Of a stretch of DNA of 64,000 bases, positions 1 to 10,437 are shown piece by piece. The position numbers and the translations under genes were made by a program. The stretch comes from Costus lasius (Eukaryota; Streptophyta; Magnoliopsida; Zingiberales; Costaceae). The stretch lies in contig CM050451.1 of the NCBI GenBank assembly GCA_027563935.2, forward strand, positions 102,947,565 to 103,011,564, in the 5' to 3' direction. Below the pieces are notes generated by a model that had not been told where the DNA came from, made no database searches, and was given only the letters and a program-made list of their open reading frames with translations. Position 1 is the stretch's first letter, and each line of letters opens with the position of its first letter.

Positions 1-446
1 ATATAAAAACTTTGGTGCTGGCTAAGAGTTGTTGACTAACAACACTTTCCTATGCCTTAAGTAGCAACAATGTGTTGCTAAATACCTCTCACTCTTTGGG
101 ATGCCCTGTTCAATTTATTGCCAATATCTTATGGAACCTCTAACGCCGCACTCGCATCACATTTTGGTCGAGTAACCTTGGATGGAATTATGTGTTAATT
201 CGAGTCGATTTGAGAAATTGGAGAGTCTAACACAAGATCAAAGTTGATTGAATGGACAATTTATATCAATTGATAAGCTGGACACACATTCTAAGTGATC
301 TAAAGAATGGAGGCGCTTACTGAACCTGCAAGAGCCGCCCACTGGCACTAGGCAAAAGGCCCAAGCCATGCAAGGCAATGACACCTATAGTGGCTAACGC
401 AGGGGCATATGACGCATCTACTAAGCCTAGCAGGGATGCTTGATAC
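1..446 (+). repeat. copia-like LTR fragment, left part
   Basis: No gene is seen here. A stretch around 60-110 (TGTGTTGCTAAATACCTCTC) closely matches 42074-42093 inside the copia-like solo LTR at 41310-43707. The sequence resumes after the nested element at 2752-3169, which ends like an LTR. The likely reading is one decayed LTR whose 5' end lies outside the window. The two LTRs are relatives rather than close copies, so the family assignment is an inference. Confidence 0.4.
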
Positions 447-863
447 TGTTACAGACGGACCAGCCCAGGCCTAGTGGAGGATTTACACGAGGAGAGGGCC
501 TAAGCCCAATAGTGAGGGAAAAGGGTGGTGGAAAACCAAGAGACATTCATGAATGAGGATTTAATGTGGAAACATTCATGAATGAGATTTAATGTGAAAT
601 ACCAAGAGACATTCATGAATGAGAATTTAATGTGAAGACATTCATGAATGAGATTTAATGTGGAATACCAAGAGACATTCATGAATAGGGATTTAATGTG
701 GAGACATTCATGAATGACATTGAATAGACTGAGAGGTTTTTATATGGGGAGTGAGGGATGGAGAGGATAGCTAAGGTTTTTGATTTGTGAGTTTTGGGCT
801 CTTTCGAGAGATAACTCGTCACCATCGGGTGGCTTGAGGGAGGGTTCCATCTTGAATCCTATA
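447..863 (+). repeat. 5' LTR of the TR-GAG-like element
   Basis: This LTR starts TGTTACAG and ends near CCTATA, whereas the partner LTR ends CCTATCA, so one C seems to be lost. It holds a tandem array (about 534-723) built on the palindrome CATTCATGAATG separated by ATTTAATGTGG spacers. TATATGGGG near 742 could be the TATA region. Confidence 0.85.
534..723. repeat. CATTCATGAATG palindrome tandem array (5' LTR)
   Basis: The 12-bp palindrome CATTCATGAATG, or a close variant, recurs about six times, separated by ATTTAATGTGG(AATACCAAG)AGA spacers in a higher-order unit of roughly 60 bp. The same array is in the right LTR at about 2411-2610. It creates a short repetitive minus-strand ORF that is not a gene. 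Confidence 0.85.
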
Positions 864-1163
864 TGTGGTCCGACCTGCCGGATCGATCACCGGAAAACCG
901 GTGGAACGGCAACGGATAAGGGCAGAAGAAATTCTGTTGTCGGTAATAGATCTACACGGCAGATCTACTATCGTGGGCAAGCCGTGAAACCATAGAACGA
1001 AGGAGAGGCGTTTTGAATTTTGGAAGAATCTTTTTCCACCAACATCTACAACGACTTCGTGAGTCTTTAGTGAAGAGGGGCGTGCGTTTTTTGGGTGTCG
1101 GCTGTGGAGATTGAGCAGCGGCAAGGAAGAAGACCGCTGTCAGTGTGAGAACGGACGAGCACC

Positions 1164-2003
1164 ATGACGACGACGAGATCCGACGCACGTTTTGAGGAGA
1201 TTGAAAAAACCTTGCAAGATCTGTTAGCGAGAGAGGAGCACCGGCGCATAGCGGAGGCAGCCAACGAGGAGCGACGCCGCGTGACGGACGCCGCGAACGA
1301 AGAGCGCCAACGGATGATCAATAAGGAGAGCAAGACGATAAAGGAGGATTTGCTAGAGTTGAAGCGCCTGATGAAGGAAATCTTGAAGGGGACGCAGACT
1401 ATGGGCGTTGAGGAACCAGCGCACAGCATCCACCGACCTAATTGGGCGGCGAACGAGCAAAAAGCGAGGAGGCGTTGGTTGAAGGGCTGGATGAGGTGGC
1501 TCGTACGCCTGAAGAGGAGGCGTGGCTGCCGCCACGGGGCTGGCCGGCAACCTACGGGCTCGCACCAGTCGGGACGAGAGGCTTTCTGCATGAAGGAGAT
1601 CTGGCGGGCCGAAGACGACGGGGAGCCCTGGGACCTAACCAGTAAGGTGCGGAGGCAGAAGGGGCATACGCCGAAGGGGAGATGGCAGGGCGAGCGCGTA
1701 GGGGAGTATTTGGCACAGACCCTTACGGAGCCGAGAAGGAAGGCGAATGGGTTGGCGGCGTCAGGTGAAGAGACAAAGGCTGGCAGCCGCATCTGGGCCA
1801 GCGTGCAGCAGCTGGGGCGAGGCGGGCAGCGCAAGCTCGCGGCGGGCTGCCATGAGACGGTATGCACAGCTACGCGCCACAGCAGCGTGCGTACCCTGGA
1901 GAAGCTGGATGGGCCGAGGGGCCTGAAGAGGAAGTTGATGTATGGGGGGATTGGGGCCCCACGGGAGGTGAGCAAAAAGCATGGTGCCGACGCGTCGGCT
2001 TGA
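1164..2003 (+). CDS. gag-like protein of the non-autonomous LTR element
   Basis: A 279-codon ORF is the only sizeable plus-strand frame between the two LTRs. The start in ACCATGACG is in good context. Residues about 1-90 form a charged, helical, probably coiled-coil segment with an internal repeat (AANEERRRV then AANEERQRM), typical of the N-terminus of plant Ty3/gypsy gag. The rest is Arg/Gly-rich and low in complexity. No CCHC zinc knuckle is visible and no enzyme domain follows. Its likely role is particle assembly for an element mobilised in trans. The antisense frame 1067-1975 (302 codons) is longer but is a GC-rich shadow without family resemblance. Function is inferred from position and composition only. 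Confidence 0.5.
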   Translation: MTTTRSDARFEEIEKTLQDLLAREEHRRIAEAANEERRRVTDAANEERQRMINKESKTIKEDLLELKRLMKEILKGTQTMGVEEPAHSIHRPNWAANEQKARRRWLKGWMRWLVRLKRRRGCRHGAGRQPTGSHQSGREAFCMKEIWRAEDDGEPWDLTSKVRRQKGHTPKGRWQGERVGEYLAQTLTEPRRKANGLAASGEETKAGSRIWASVQQLGRGGQRKLAAGCHETVCTATRHSSVRTLEKLDGPRGLKRKLMYGGIGAPREVSKKHGADASA

Positions 2004-2328
2004 GACTCATGATCCTAGCAGAAGATGAGGAGAAAGACCCTGCTAGAAGGAGACGCTCGAGCAACTTGGGACCCTGGAGAAGGCACAAGCTATAGTTTTC
2101 TTAAATAAATTTTGAGCAGCCTCTCACCGTGGAGGAGGCACAAGCTGTACCAAGGCCGGTTGGTGCTTCCGGCCAGCTCATCGTGGGTCCAGAAAATTCT
2201 TCGTATCGACTTGCTCTTCCACTAGATGGTTAGAATTCTACGAGGGAAGACGAGATAGTTGTCCGTACACAGTTCCCAACATTTATGACTAGTCTTGGGG
2301 ACAAGACTTCTTCTGGTGGGGGACAAAT

Positions 2329-2746
2329 TGTTACAGATGGACCAGCTTAGGCCCAGTGGAAGATTTACACGAGGAGAGGGCCCAAGCCCAATAGTGAGGG
2401 AAAAGGATGGTGGAATACCAAGAGACATTCATGAATGAGGATTTAATGTGGAGACATTCATGAATGAGATTTAATGTGGAATACCAAGAGACATTCATGA
2501 ATAAGGATTTAATGTGAAGACGTTCATGAATGAGATTTAATGTGGAATACCAAGAGACATTCATGAATGAGGATTTAATGTGGAGACATTCATGAATGAG
2601 ATTGAATAGACTAAGAGGTATTTATATGGGGAGTGAGGGATGGAGAGGATAGTTAAGGTTTTTGATTTGTGAGTTTTGGGTTCTTTCGAGAGATAACTCG
2701 TCACCATCTGGTGGCTTGAGGGAGGGTTCCATCTTGAATCCTATCA
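2329..2746 (+). repeat. 3' LTR of the TR-GAG-like element
   Basis: This direct copy of 447-863 starts TGTTACAG, ends CCTATCA and is followed by the target duplication GATAC. The palindrome array lies at about 2411-2610. Confidence 0.85.
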
Positions 2747-2751
2747 GATAC

Positions 2752-3169
2752 TAAGAACAATGCCACCCATAATGAAGCCCTCTCTCAGATTATTTGCAAC
2801 AACTCCAGCAGAAATTAATTGTGAAGGGGCAGTCCACCATGCTGTATAAGGAGAGGTGCCGGTACTTAGTATAAATAAGAACGCATCTCTTCTCCCCTCT
2901 TGCCGCTACCTCCCCTCCTCCGTGTGACTGTGAGCTCCAAGGAAGGCCAAGGCTTGATCCTTTCTCCTAGACTAGCACTAAGTGCAAAGCGAGGTGGTGT
3001 TCAAGGGGTCATTGTGTGGGATAAAGGGCGAAACACTCTATCAATCACTAACCTCACACCCTTCAAAAATAAAAATTTTATCCTCTAAAAAAGGAAAATC
3101 AATTTCAGACAACATTTCCCCTGCGTTTATTATAGTTAAAAATCTATTTATTGGCGGTTTTCCCCAACA
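2752..3169 (+). repeat. copia-like LTR fragment, right part
   Basis: This continues 1-446 after the nested element. A TATA-like box (TATAAATA, 2870-2877) precedes about 290 bp ending TCCCCAACA at 3169. The solo LTR at 41310-43707 has the same layout: TATAAAAG at 43215, a CCGCTGC motif and a CCAACA end. The 5' boundary is outside the window. Confidence 0.45.
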
Positions 3170-3275
3170 TAGATCTATTTCGAACAGATACAAATAAATT
3201 GCAATAAATAGTACACAAAGCAACTAAAGCAACAAAAAGAGTCAATAGTTGCAAGCATGAGGATGCTTAGACTTC

Positions 3276-3461
3276 TTAATATAAAGCAAACAAGTCATCT
3301 AGGAAGGAGGAGTTATCAATGACAAATTGCAAGTATTTGTTTTTGGACATTGTCATATTTGGCTTAGCTGCAGCTAGTATCAATACCCGAAGTGCAAAGC
3401 CTGATGTACGCTGCACTTGTTGGACAGCATCATCTGAGATTTCATTTTCATAGACAAGAAT
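3276..3461 (-). other. possible terminal coding exon, unidentified gene
   Basis: On the minus strand an open frame of 61 codons ends in TAA (3276-3278). At its 5' side lies a plausible splice acceptor (TGCTCTTAG, just above 3461). The peptide looks protein-like: it contains VQRTSGFALRVLILAAAKP and ends FLDDLFALY. A second exon-like stretch at about 3515-3578 encodes ISHLSKGIIEEVATLRGK between an acceptor (GGCCCAG) and a donor (AGAG/GTCAGC). However, joining the two at these sites breaks the reading frame. I do not recognise the family, and it does not match the conserved C-terminus of clathrin light chains, the next gene upstream on this strand. It may be the decayed 3' end of another gene. 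Confidence 0.3.
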
Positions 3462-3578
3462 CTAAGAGCATTTCCCTTGCTGTTTAATAAAAATTGTGAT
3501 TGTTGATTGCTGACCTCTTGCCTCTTAAAGTAGCAACTTCTTCAATTATACCCTTGCTTAAATGTGAAATATTCTCTA

Positions 3579-5399
3579 CTGGGCCAAGAGTAAACCATCA
3601 AGAAAAAAGGGGCAACTGATTTTGTCTTGTATAGTAACCAATCAGGTTAAGTATAATCTATTTCCATTGAATAATGAACTCTTGGTAAGTCCGCTAAGTG
3701 ACACGGGCTATGCAAGGCCTAACAAAGAAACCTAACTTGAGAGATTAAGGTACCTTAGGTTCATTGATGGAGTTTTGACAAGATTTCCATAATTATATGC
3801 CTTTGGAGTACAGATATTAGTCTTCTCATATCTAAAAGATTTGAATGATGGAAACTAAAAGCACGAGTTTATGCTGCCTTTGCTAGAGCCTCTTTTGACT
3901 CTTCAAACTCAAACAATTTCATTTCAGACCTTTCCAGGAAGTGGTTGGAGCTCTTATGCCATGACATCTCTAGAACTAAGGAGGGTGAGGCAATACAACT
4001 CACCATTGAAAGAAACGAGAATGTTACAAAATTCATTCAAAGACCACACAAAATGACATTTATGATTAAGTAAGAAGAAGTTCATACTATATTATAAGTT
4101 GTTGTCAAAGAAACATTGTGCTAATTGCTACCGTACAAATAAATGCAAGAAAAAAGAACAACTGAAGGATCTAAACATCCTTGAATGGACCTCTTATAAA
4201 TTTACAAGACCAAAAATAGCCAGGTAATTCTTCTAGAAGGATGGTTTCACACACTGATATGTGAGGAAGGGCATAAATTCTAAACTATAAATATGCGTAC
4301 TTAATTTAAAATGCATTAATTATAGTAAAGTAGATATTTAATTAAAATGCAATATACTGAAGACTGTTTTGTGTATGATATAACATTTGTAATTTATATA
4401 ATTAACTAAATGTTTGTTTTCCTGCATAACATTTCTAAGTACCATAAATTAATCACCTTTGACAGGAATCCAGAACATTGTACGAGAGAACAACACTGTA
4501 GAAAAGTAGTGTTACAAAGAACCGACTTACTGAAGCCATCCTAAGCAGATCACACATACATTTCAAGAAGCAGATAACAAATGAACTAGAAATTAAATTA
4601 TCAACCCATTAGATATCTTGAGAAGCTCTAAAATCTGTATCCAGAATTTTTTTTTTACAGTATCCAGAAAATTTTGAAACTGATGTTCTTCGTTATTTTC
4701 CTTAGTTGTTCTTTTGGTAGAAAATATTCCTACACCATGCTTCAGCAAAAATAGGCAACAGAAACGGTAGGTATTGCCGTGAAGGTCACTTTCATAAAAT
4801 GTTCTCAGCATTTTATGAATGAACAGCCTCCACCCAAATATGACATACTGCCAAATGGTGAACAGGACTAAGTAACTAAAACCGCCCCTATTGTTATGCT
4901 AAAAAGGGAAGTCTCCAACTGCTAAACTATAAAAAGGATGAATGAAAAATTAGGAAGTGATTATAGATCTAAATAAACAATGACAGCGACACTACCATCA
5001 ATGACTTCTCCACATTCGCCTGCAAAAAGAGCACTTACCAAGTACACACGTAATATCCAGGTACAAAAATTTAGAGATGAAATAAAACATATAAATATAT
5101 TTAAACTTTCATAAGAGAGTAAAAGTTCAAATCGACATAGCGAACAACAATAATAAATAACTCAAGGTAATAGCTGGTGATATCTCAGATAGAGCAAAAG
5201 GGAGAATGAGATCATAGATCAAAACACCAACCAGAAGAAGCTAACCAACTATAGAGATCTTATAACCATCTATAGCACCGTAAACACCACTCAATCAGGT
5301 AAATCAATTCCGCAACCTCCGTTCTAGAAATTGTTAACGCAACGTAATCAAAAGATCAACAACATAACAGAGCTTGGATCTAAAAGGAAAGACGCTAAC
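3579..5399. other. AT-rich non-coding stretch (intron/intergenic)
   Basis: No convincing gene was found. A short minus-strand frame at about 3865-3990 (peptide FLERSEMKLFEFEESKEAL) looks exon-like but ends at a stop without a good donor. If the clathrin light chain gene were intact, its exons 2 and 3 should lie here on the minus strand. I could not find their conserved Lys/Glu-rich coiled coil or C-terminus. Confidence 0.4.
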
Positions 5400-5848
5400 C
5401 GGCGCCACTCGCGTCGAAGGAACCCTTCCTCCCGCATCTGATCCGGGTCGGGAAGCATCGGCCCGTCGGAGGTGAAGATCTCGCCATTCTGCTCCGGGAC
5501 GAAGGCTTTTTCTTCGGCCTCCGGCGTCAAGAACGGCGATGGCGCGTGCGATAATCCGTACGCGTCCGGCGAGGCGGGCATGCTCCCGCCGCCGCCGTGT
5601 TGGTAATCGACGGAGATCTCCTCGGGGTGGAACCCGTACCCGCCGTCGGGGGCGGGAGGGAGATCGTACTCGGAGGGGTCTTTCGCGTGCTCGTCGGCGG
5701 AGAAGGAGTAGGCATCGTAGCGCTGGGAGGGGAGGCGGGGGTCATAACCGAGGTAGCCGTCGTCGAAAGGGCGGTCGGAGCCAGGCGGAGCGGCGGCGAC
5801 CGTCTCCTCCTCGAGGTCGTGGCTGAATGCATCGAACTCAGACGACAT
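5400..5848 (-). CDS. CLC: clathrin light chain, first exon (partial gene)
   Basis: The 149 codons plus two bases match the N-terminal exon of plant clathrin light chains. These proteins bind clathrin heavy chain and regulate coat assembly at the trans-Golgi network and plasma membrane. The start is ATGTCGTCTGAG. Residues 31-46 carry GYLGYDPRLPSQRYDA, the light-chain signature. An acidic, Pro/Gly-rich stretch follows, then SDGPMLPDPDQMREEGF and REWRR at about 128-150, the known lead-in to the heavy-chain-binding helix. A donor (CG/GTTAGC, minus) sits exactly where family members are spliced. The exon is much richer in GC than its surroundings. The remaining exons, which encode the heavy-chain-binding coiled coil and C-terminus, were not found in the 5.4 kb downstream. 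The gene may have a long intron, be broken, or be an exon-1 duplicate. Confidence 0.8.
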
Positions 5849-7489
5849 CCCTTCGAGATTTCTCGTTTGCGATTTGGGTTACGCTGGTCTTCCGTGTGTT
5901 ATTATTGTGTTTCTTCAACGGCGAGTGCGGTCGAAATGGACGGTAGAGTTTGGTGATGGTTTGACTGTAACATATGATTGTATGCTGAAATCACGAATTT
6001 GCCCTTACGCGAAGGAGGAGAAGGATCAACCATCGTGCCAGCGACAGGAAGAGACACTAATTAATAATTATATCAAAATTAAGTTAAATATTAATAAATC
6101 AGAGCCCTTAAGATAAATTTATTAAAAATGTAATAATGACTAATGAAATTCACATATAGGAGAAATTTATCTCTATATTTGTAATTTATAGTCCCTATAA
6201 TTTTCAAAATATACATAACCCTTATACTTTTTCTTTCGTTTTTTTTAAAAATATATTTATCTATTATGAATTATGAAATACTTCACTTTTATTTGGTTAA
6301 TATTATTAACATGTATAGCTTTAATCTTTTTTTTACTAATTAGAACTTTACTGTTTTAAAAATAATTTATATTTTTTCCAATTTTTTATAGTTCTCATGT
6401 CTACAAATCACTCTATTTAATTTAAATTATTATAAAACAGCTACTAATTTCTATAATTATTCTTGTTTTACTTAAAATTTTAAATTAATTGCACAAAGTT
6501 TTCATTATAATTTAATTTGGATCTAAGGTCATAAATAATTCATTTATGACTCATTATGACTATATTAATAAATTGATTTCACTATGCATAAGTGACTCAT
6601 TTAATAAACGAGTTATATACTAACATGTAATTTGACAATGACTTAACAACATATTTATTAAATAGGTTATTTATAAACCTAACCTTATATGACCATGATA
6701 ACTTGTTTTTAAATGTACCATTTGTATGAGATAAATTATGTCATATATTGACTTGACCTATCCTATGTATGAGATAAATTATCTACTAATCGTAATTAAA
6801 ACAAATTAAATTATTTACAAACCACATGTCTCCAATAACTATAATGATTATAAATATCAACAAACCTATTGCGATTTAATAACATCATAATTATAATTTA
6901 AAATATATTAAAATCACATAATGACCTTAAATGCTATCAACATTCCAATATCAAAAAAATAACATCATAAGTTAAAATAATTTAAATTACATCATTATCT
7001 AAATTCAAAATATCATATTTGACATTTCATATAATAGTTTCGCTTACACATTAGTCAAATATTCACTCTATCTAAATAATTTGGGGATTCTTAAACTCAT
7101 CCCGAATTCATACTCGAACCCAAACTAATTAAGTATATATATTTAGTAATATGTTTACTATATTACTATAGTCCACTATAATACATACTTTCTTTTTATT
7201 TTCAACTTATTTAATTCTTTTATTTTAATTAAATATTTTTAATTTTTACATTTTAATACAAATGAAATTTTATCCTGGAGAACTGTTGAAAAATAAAAAG
7301 ATTGGGAAAACAATAATAAAATAGAATACTGATTTTCAGTAATGTATAATGGAGTCGAAACAGTAGGGAAAAAAAGACGTAAAGTGTTCAGTAACAGAAA
7401 AGATTTCAAAAAAAGAATGATAAAAATACTACTCATTTTCAGAAATCTAAATGGGAAACAAAAAAATTTTGAATAAAAAAAAATTTCAA
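5849..7489. other. AT-rich intergenic region
   Basis: The first 200 bp or so should hold the promoter and 5' UTR of the clathrin light chain gene. Beyond that the sequence is very AT-rich, with no convincing ORF, repeat boundary or RNA gene. Confidence 0.5.
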
Positions 7490-7570
7490 TGTTGAGAGTG
7501 GGATTTGAACCCACACCCTTTCGGACCAAAACCTTAATCTGGCGCCTTAGACCAACTCAACCATCTCAAC
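7490..7570 (-). tRNA. tRNA-Leu (anticodon AAG)
   Basis: The minus strand folds as a class II tRNA. The 7-bp acceptor stem GTTGAGA/TCTCAAC has discriminator A at 7490. The anticodon arm is CCAGA-TTAAGGT-TTTGG, giving anticodon AAG, followed by the leucine long variable arm and a T arm GTGGG-TTCAAAT-CCCAC. A run of nine T directly downstream (in 7470-7486, minus) fits a Pol III terminator. There is no intron. Compared with the usual plant leucine tRNA D arm (GGCCGAG), this copy reads GGTTGAG, and the anticodon stem has a G-U pair. These look like C-to-T changes, so it may be weakened or a recent pseudogene. Confidence 0.88.
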
Positions 7571-7622
7571 TATTTGTTTAGTTATGGAATATACATTTTG
7601 TTCACCTGCATCAGGAAATGAC

Positions 7623-8170
7623 TAGGGATAGCAAGAAAATCCATCCCCGACCTCGACCCGAAGTCAACAAGAAAACCCGATAAGATAAAGTCAGGTCGAG
7701 GTCAGGTATGAGAATTAAGGTACCCACTCCAAAAAAATATAATGATAAATTTATCCCTTTTTAATTATAATCTAATTACTAAATTTATAATAATTTGATG
7801 CTTTATTAATTATTATTATTATTATTTATGTATAAATGATTGCATAGTTTGTGTAAAATATTTTTATTTATATATTATGAATATATAATACAAATTATTT
7901 TTAAAATAATTATTTATAATATATAATTATTTTTTAGGTCGATCGAGGTCGAGTTTCCCTGCAGGGTTGGGTTTTCTATACCCATCGGGTTCGGGGTCGG
8001 GGTCGAGGTCAAGGTTGGGGTCGGGGTCGGGGTCGGGATCGAGTTTGGGGTTGGGGTCGAGGTCGAGGTCGGATTTGGGGTTGGGGTCGGGTCGGGGATG
8101 GATTTGGAAAAGTCGGGGCCGAATCAGAAATGACAAAACCCGACCCCGACCTGCCCCGTTATCATCCCTA
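7623..8170. mobile_element. hAT-like MITE with GGGTCG-rich ends
   Basis: The element starts TAGGGATAGCAA and ends TTATCATCCCTA, so the termini are inverted repeats of the hAT-MITE type. Subterminal GACCTCGACCC on the left mirrors GGGTCGGG on the right. The flanks (AAATGAC and AAATTAC) could be a decayed target duplication. The core is AT-rich and non-coding. The class is inferred from the termini. Confidence 0.55.
7936..8110. repeat. GGGGTCGGGGTCGAGGTC minisatellite
   Basis: Degenerate 6-bp-based tandem repeat (GGGTCG/GAGGTC/GGGGTT variants) inside the right half of the MITE. It produces spurious Pro-Asp or Gly-Ser repeat ORFs on the two strands. Confidence 0.85.
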
Positions 8171-8220
8171 AAATTACGCTCTACTACCAGGATTCATTCG
8201 CAGAAGATGCCGATTGCCGG

Positions 8221-8324
8221 AAAATGCTGAAAGTAGTGGCATTACCTACTCAATTAGGTGGTGAACTACCAGAAAATGCTAAAAGCAGTGGCATTACCTA
8301 CTCAATTAGGCGGTGAACTGCTAA
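8221..8324. repeat. 52-bp tandem duplication
   Basis: Two adjacent copies of a 52-bp unit that includes GTGGCATTACCTACTCAATT (8221-8272 and 8273-8324), with a few substitutions between them. Non-coding. Confidence 0.85.
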
Positions 8325-8737
8325 AATGCTTACACGTGTATCATCAAATTTGACCCCCCCCCTCTCTCTCTCTCTCTCTCGTCTCTCCACTCCTCTACTC
8401 AAGTTTGACTTTTCCTCTTTTGACTTTGCTCCGAGCTTTGACGACCGACTCTCGACTTTGGCGATTGGCTCCTAACTCCCAATTTCTGTCTCTCGGCTTC
8501 GCCCTTCGCTCTCTGCTCTGTTGTACTGTTTGATTCTATTAACTGAAACATTTATAAATACATATAATTATAAATTACAATAAAAATAATTTTTTCTAAT
8601 ATGAAAGCATATATAAATTTTAGAATTATATAATACAATAATATATATATTTTTTAAGCTATTACATGTGTGAATTTCATCTTTAAGGTGACTAATCCTA
8701 AATTTTTTTACAAGAGTTCCCCTTATATTATATACAT

Positions 8738-8793
<56 letters not shown>

Positions 8794-9012
8794 CAACATA
8801 ATATATAGTAACCATAATACATCACAAGTATAGAACAATATGAACTTTTCAAGTATAAAATTGAAAAGTAAATCCAAACTCATATAATTTATAACTGTAC
8901 CATCTAACCAAAATAATAAATTATATATTACATATCAAAAAGATGTTGCACTTTATTACAACAGCATTCATACTAATAACAAACCATTGTAAATGTGTTT
9001 AAATCACACATA
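8325..9012. repeat. non-coding stretch with CT and TA microsatellites
   Basis: A C-run and (CT)n tract lies at about 8354-8380, and a perfect (TA)26 tract at 8741-8792. The rest is AT-rich, with no gene seen. Confidence 0.85.
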
Positions 9013-10367
9013 TTATGCCATTAGACTTAGAGCAATCTGATTACGCTGCATATCTATTTGAATAATATTTATTTGCTCTTTAACAACTTTCTCACTAACT
9101 TCTAGATCAGCCTCAATACTGAAATCAATATTAGTATCACAGTCTTGAAAAATCTCATCAGATGTCGTTGTTTACCTAATATAATTATGTAGTATCATTA
9201 ATGCAACTACAATTTTAAATTGAGTCTCAAATGCAAACGACGATATATCGCGGAAAATATTCCACCTCTTCTGTCACACTTCAAAAGTCTGTTCAATACA
9301 ACTTCTAAGAAAAGAATGTGTTTTATTAAATACTTCTTTAAGGCCTCATAGTGAATGCCCTTGTTGATATTCTTGAAAATAATATCTCACTCCTCTGTAT
9401 AGGCCAAGATACCCACTTATTTGTGAGTATCTGACATCAAACAAATAATATTTTCCTATAAATTTCAAATAAAAATATAATTAGCAATTGTAGTCTTTCA
9501 TAGAAAAAGAATAAAAGTTAAAATTTTGTATCGTACCTGGAGGAGGTTTTGGAAAATTTAAAGTCAATGCTTTGGAATGAACATGTGCATCATGAGTTGT
9601 ACCTTCATACCCAGCTAGTATATATGTAAATTTCATATCAAAGGAACATATAGCTACCATGTTTTGGGTTGGTCGACCATTTCTTCCTATAAAATCGCAA
9701 CTGATCATGCATGGAATGACTGCATCTATATGTGTTCCATCAATAACCCTAATGTAATCCTATTAAAAAAACACGAGGATTTGTATAAAATAATATCAAA
9801 CATATAAAATTTGAATGTGATAACATAATTTACCTTAAAATGAGTCATATAACAATTGTCATAAAATATTTCTTGTGAAGTATTTCTAAATTCTCTATCA
9901 GTGGGCTCTATCATAACCTTTACAAGTTACACACTGATTTCAACACCTCATGGAAGATTTTACTTATAGTTTCACCCCGAATGTTAAAATCTTTCTTGTG
10001 CTTGCCTATTCGATGCCCCCTTGCTAATATATAGAGAAAAAGCCCAACTTTTTCATAAATAGATATGTGCTTTGACAGGTTCAAATTATATGAGTTCTCT
10101 AAAAAATGACACAATTGTACAAATTTATTTTGCTCCATCCACATCATTTTTCAACACCTTTCTAAGTGTCCTTGTATTATTTCTCTCATCCATCCTATAC
10201 CTGAATGGGATGATACCATACAAGTGGACTTATGTACATATGATAAGTAATACTCATTCATAGCAAGTACAATATAATTAATCACATTCCACAATGGGTT
10301 TGTTTCATCATAAGATCCTCCAAATCACCAAACCCTTGTGTAGCATCACTATAACTATTGTGACCAT
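9013..10367 (-). pseudogene. PIF/Harbinger transposase (HARBI1/ALP1-like), degenerate
   Basis: On the minus strand the pieces run in family order. A start (MDGHNSYSD) lies at 10367. An N-terminal helical region with NKFVQLCHFLE and FNIRGETISKIFHEVLK follows at about 9920-10150. Then come DYIRVIDGTHIDA (first catalytic Asp, about 9740), GYEGTTHDAHV (second Asp, about 9600), GKYYLFDVRYS plus YRGVRYYFQEY (catalytic Glu region, about 9380-9440), and VALMILHNYIR before a stop at 9013-9015. The triad residues are recognisable, but frameshifts, stops and a possible small intron (about 9770-9830) break the frame. The family cuts and inserts DNA at TTA/TAA targets. A Tourist-like MITE with TTA duplications lies just upstream. 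I did not find this element's own terminal repeats. Confidence 0.85.
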
Positions 10368-10437
10368 CCATATCTATACAAATAACAACATAACATAAGT
10401 AATCAATAATAAATATTAAATAATGGATATACTCTTA

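Larger units (their letters stand above)
447..2746 (+). mobile_element. non-autonomous LTR retrotransposon (TR-GAG/LARD-like)
   Basis: Two direct repeats of about 417 bp (447-863 and 2329-2746) start TGTTACAG and flank 1465 bp of internal sequence. The 5-bp target duplication GATAC is exact (442-446 and 2747-2751). A purine-rich tract ending GGTGGGGGACAAAT lies directly before the right LTR. The only substantial ORF is gag-like (1164-2003); no protease, reverse transcriptase or integrase can be seen. The element would therefore depend on enzymes from an autonomous partner. The LTRs are still very similar, so the insertion is fairly young compared with the DNA around it. No clear primer-binding site for a common tRNA was recognised after the left LTR. 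Confidence 0.85.

Noticed and set aside
500..682. Minus-strand ORF with repeated MNVSWYSTLNL
   Set aside because: Translation of the LTR tandem repeat, also seen at 2331-2564; not a gene.
1067..1975. 302-codon minus-strand ORF antisense to the gag-like ORF
   Set aside because: GC-rich shadow frame, Arg/Ser/Pro-rich, no recognisable domain; the plus-strand frame fits the element's orientation.
5539..5956. Plus-strand ORFs over the clathrin light chain exon
   Set aside because: Antisense shadows of a conserved GC-rich exon; Arg/Gly-rich without family resemblance.
7927..8230. Asp-Pro and Gly-Ser repeat ORFs
   Set aside because: Translations of the GGGTCG minisatellite.
8568..8852. 94-codon minus-strand ORF with (IY)n
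   Set aside because: Translation of the (TA)n microsatellite.
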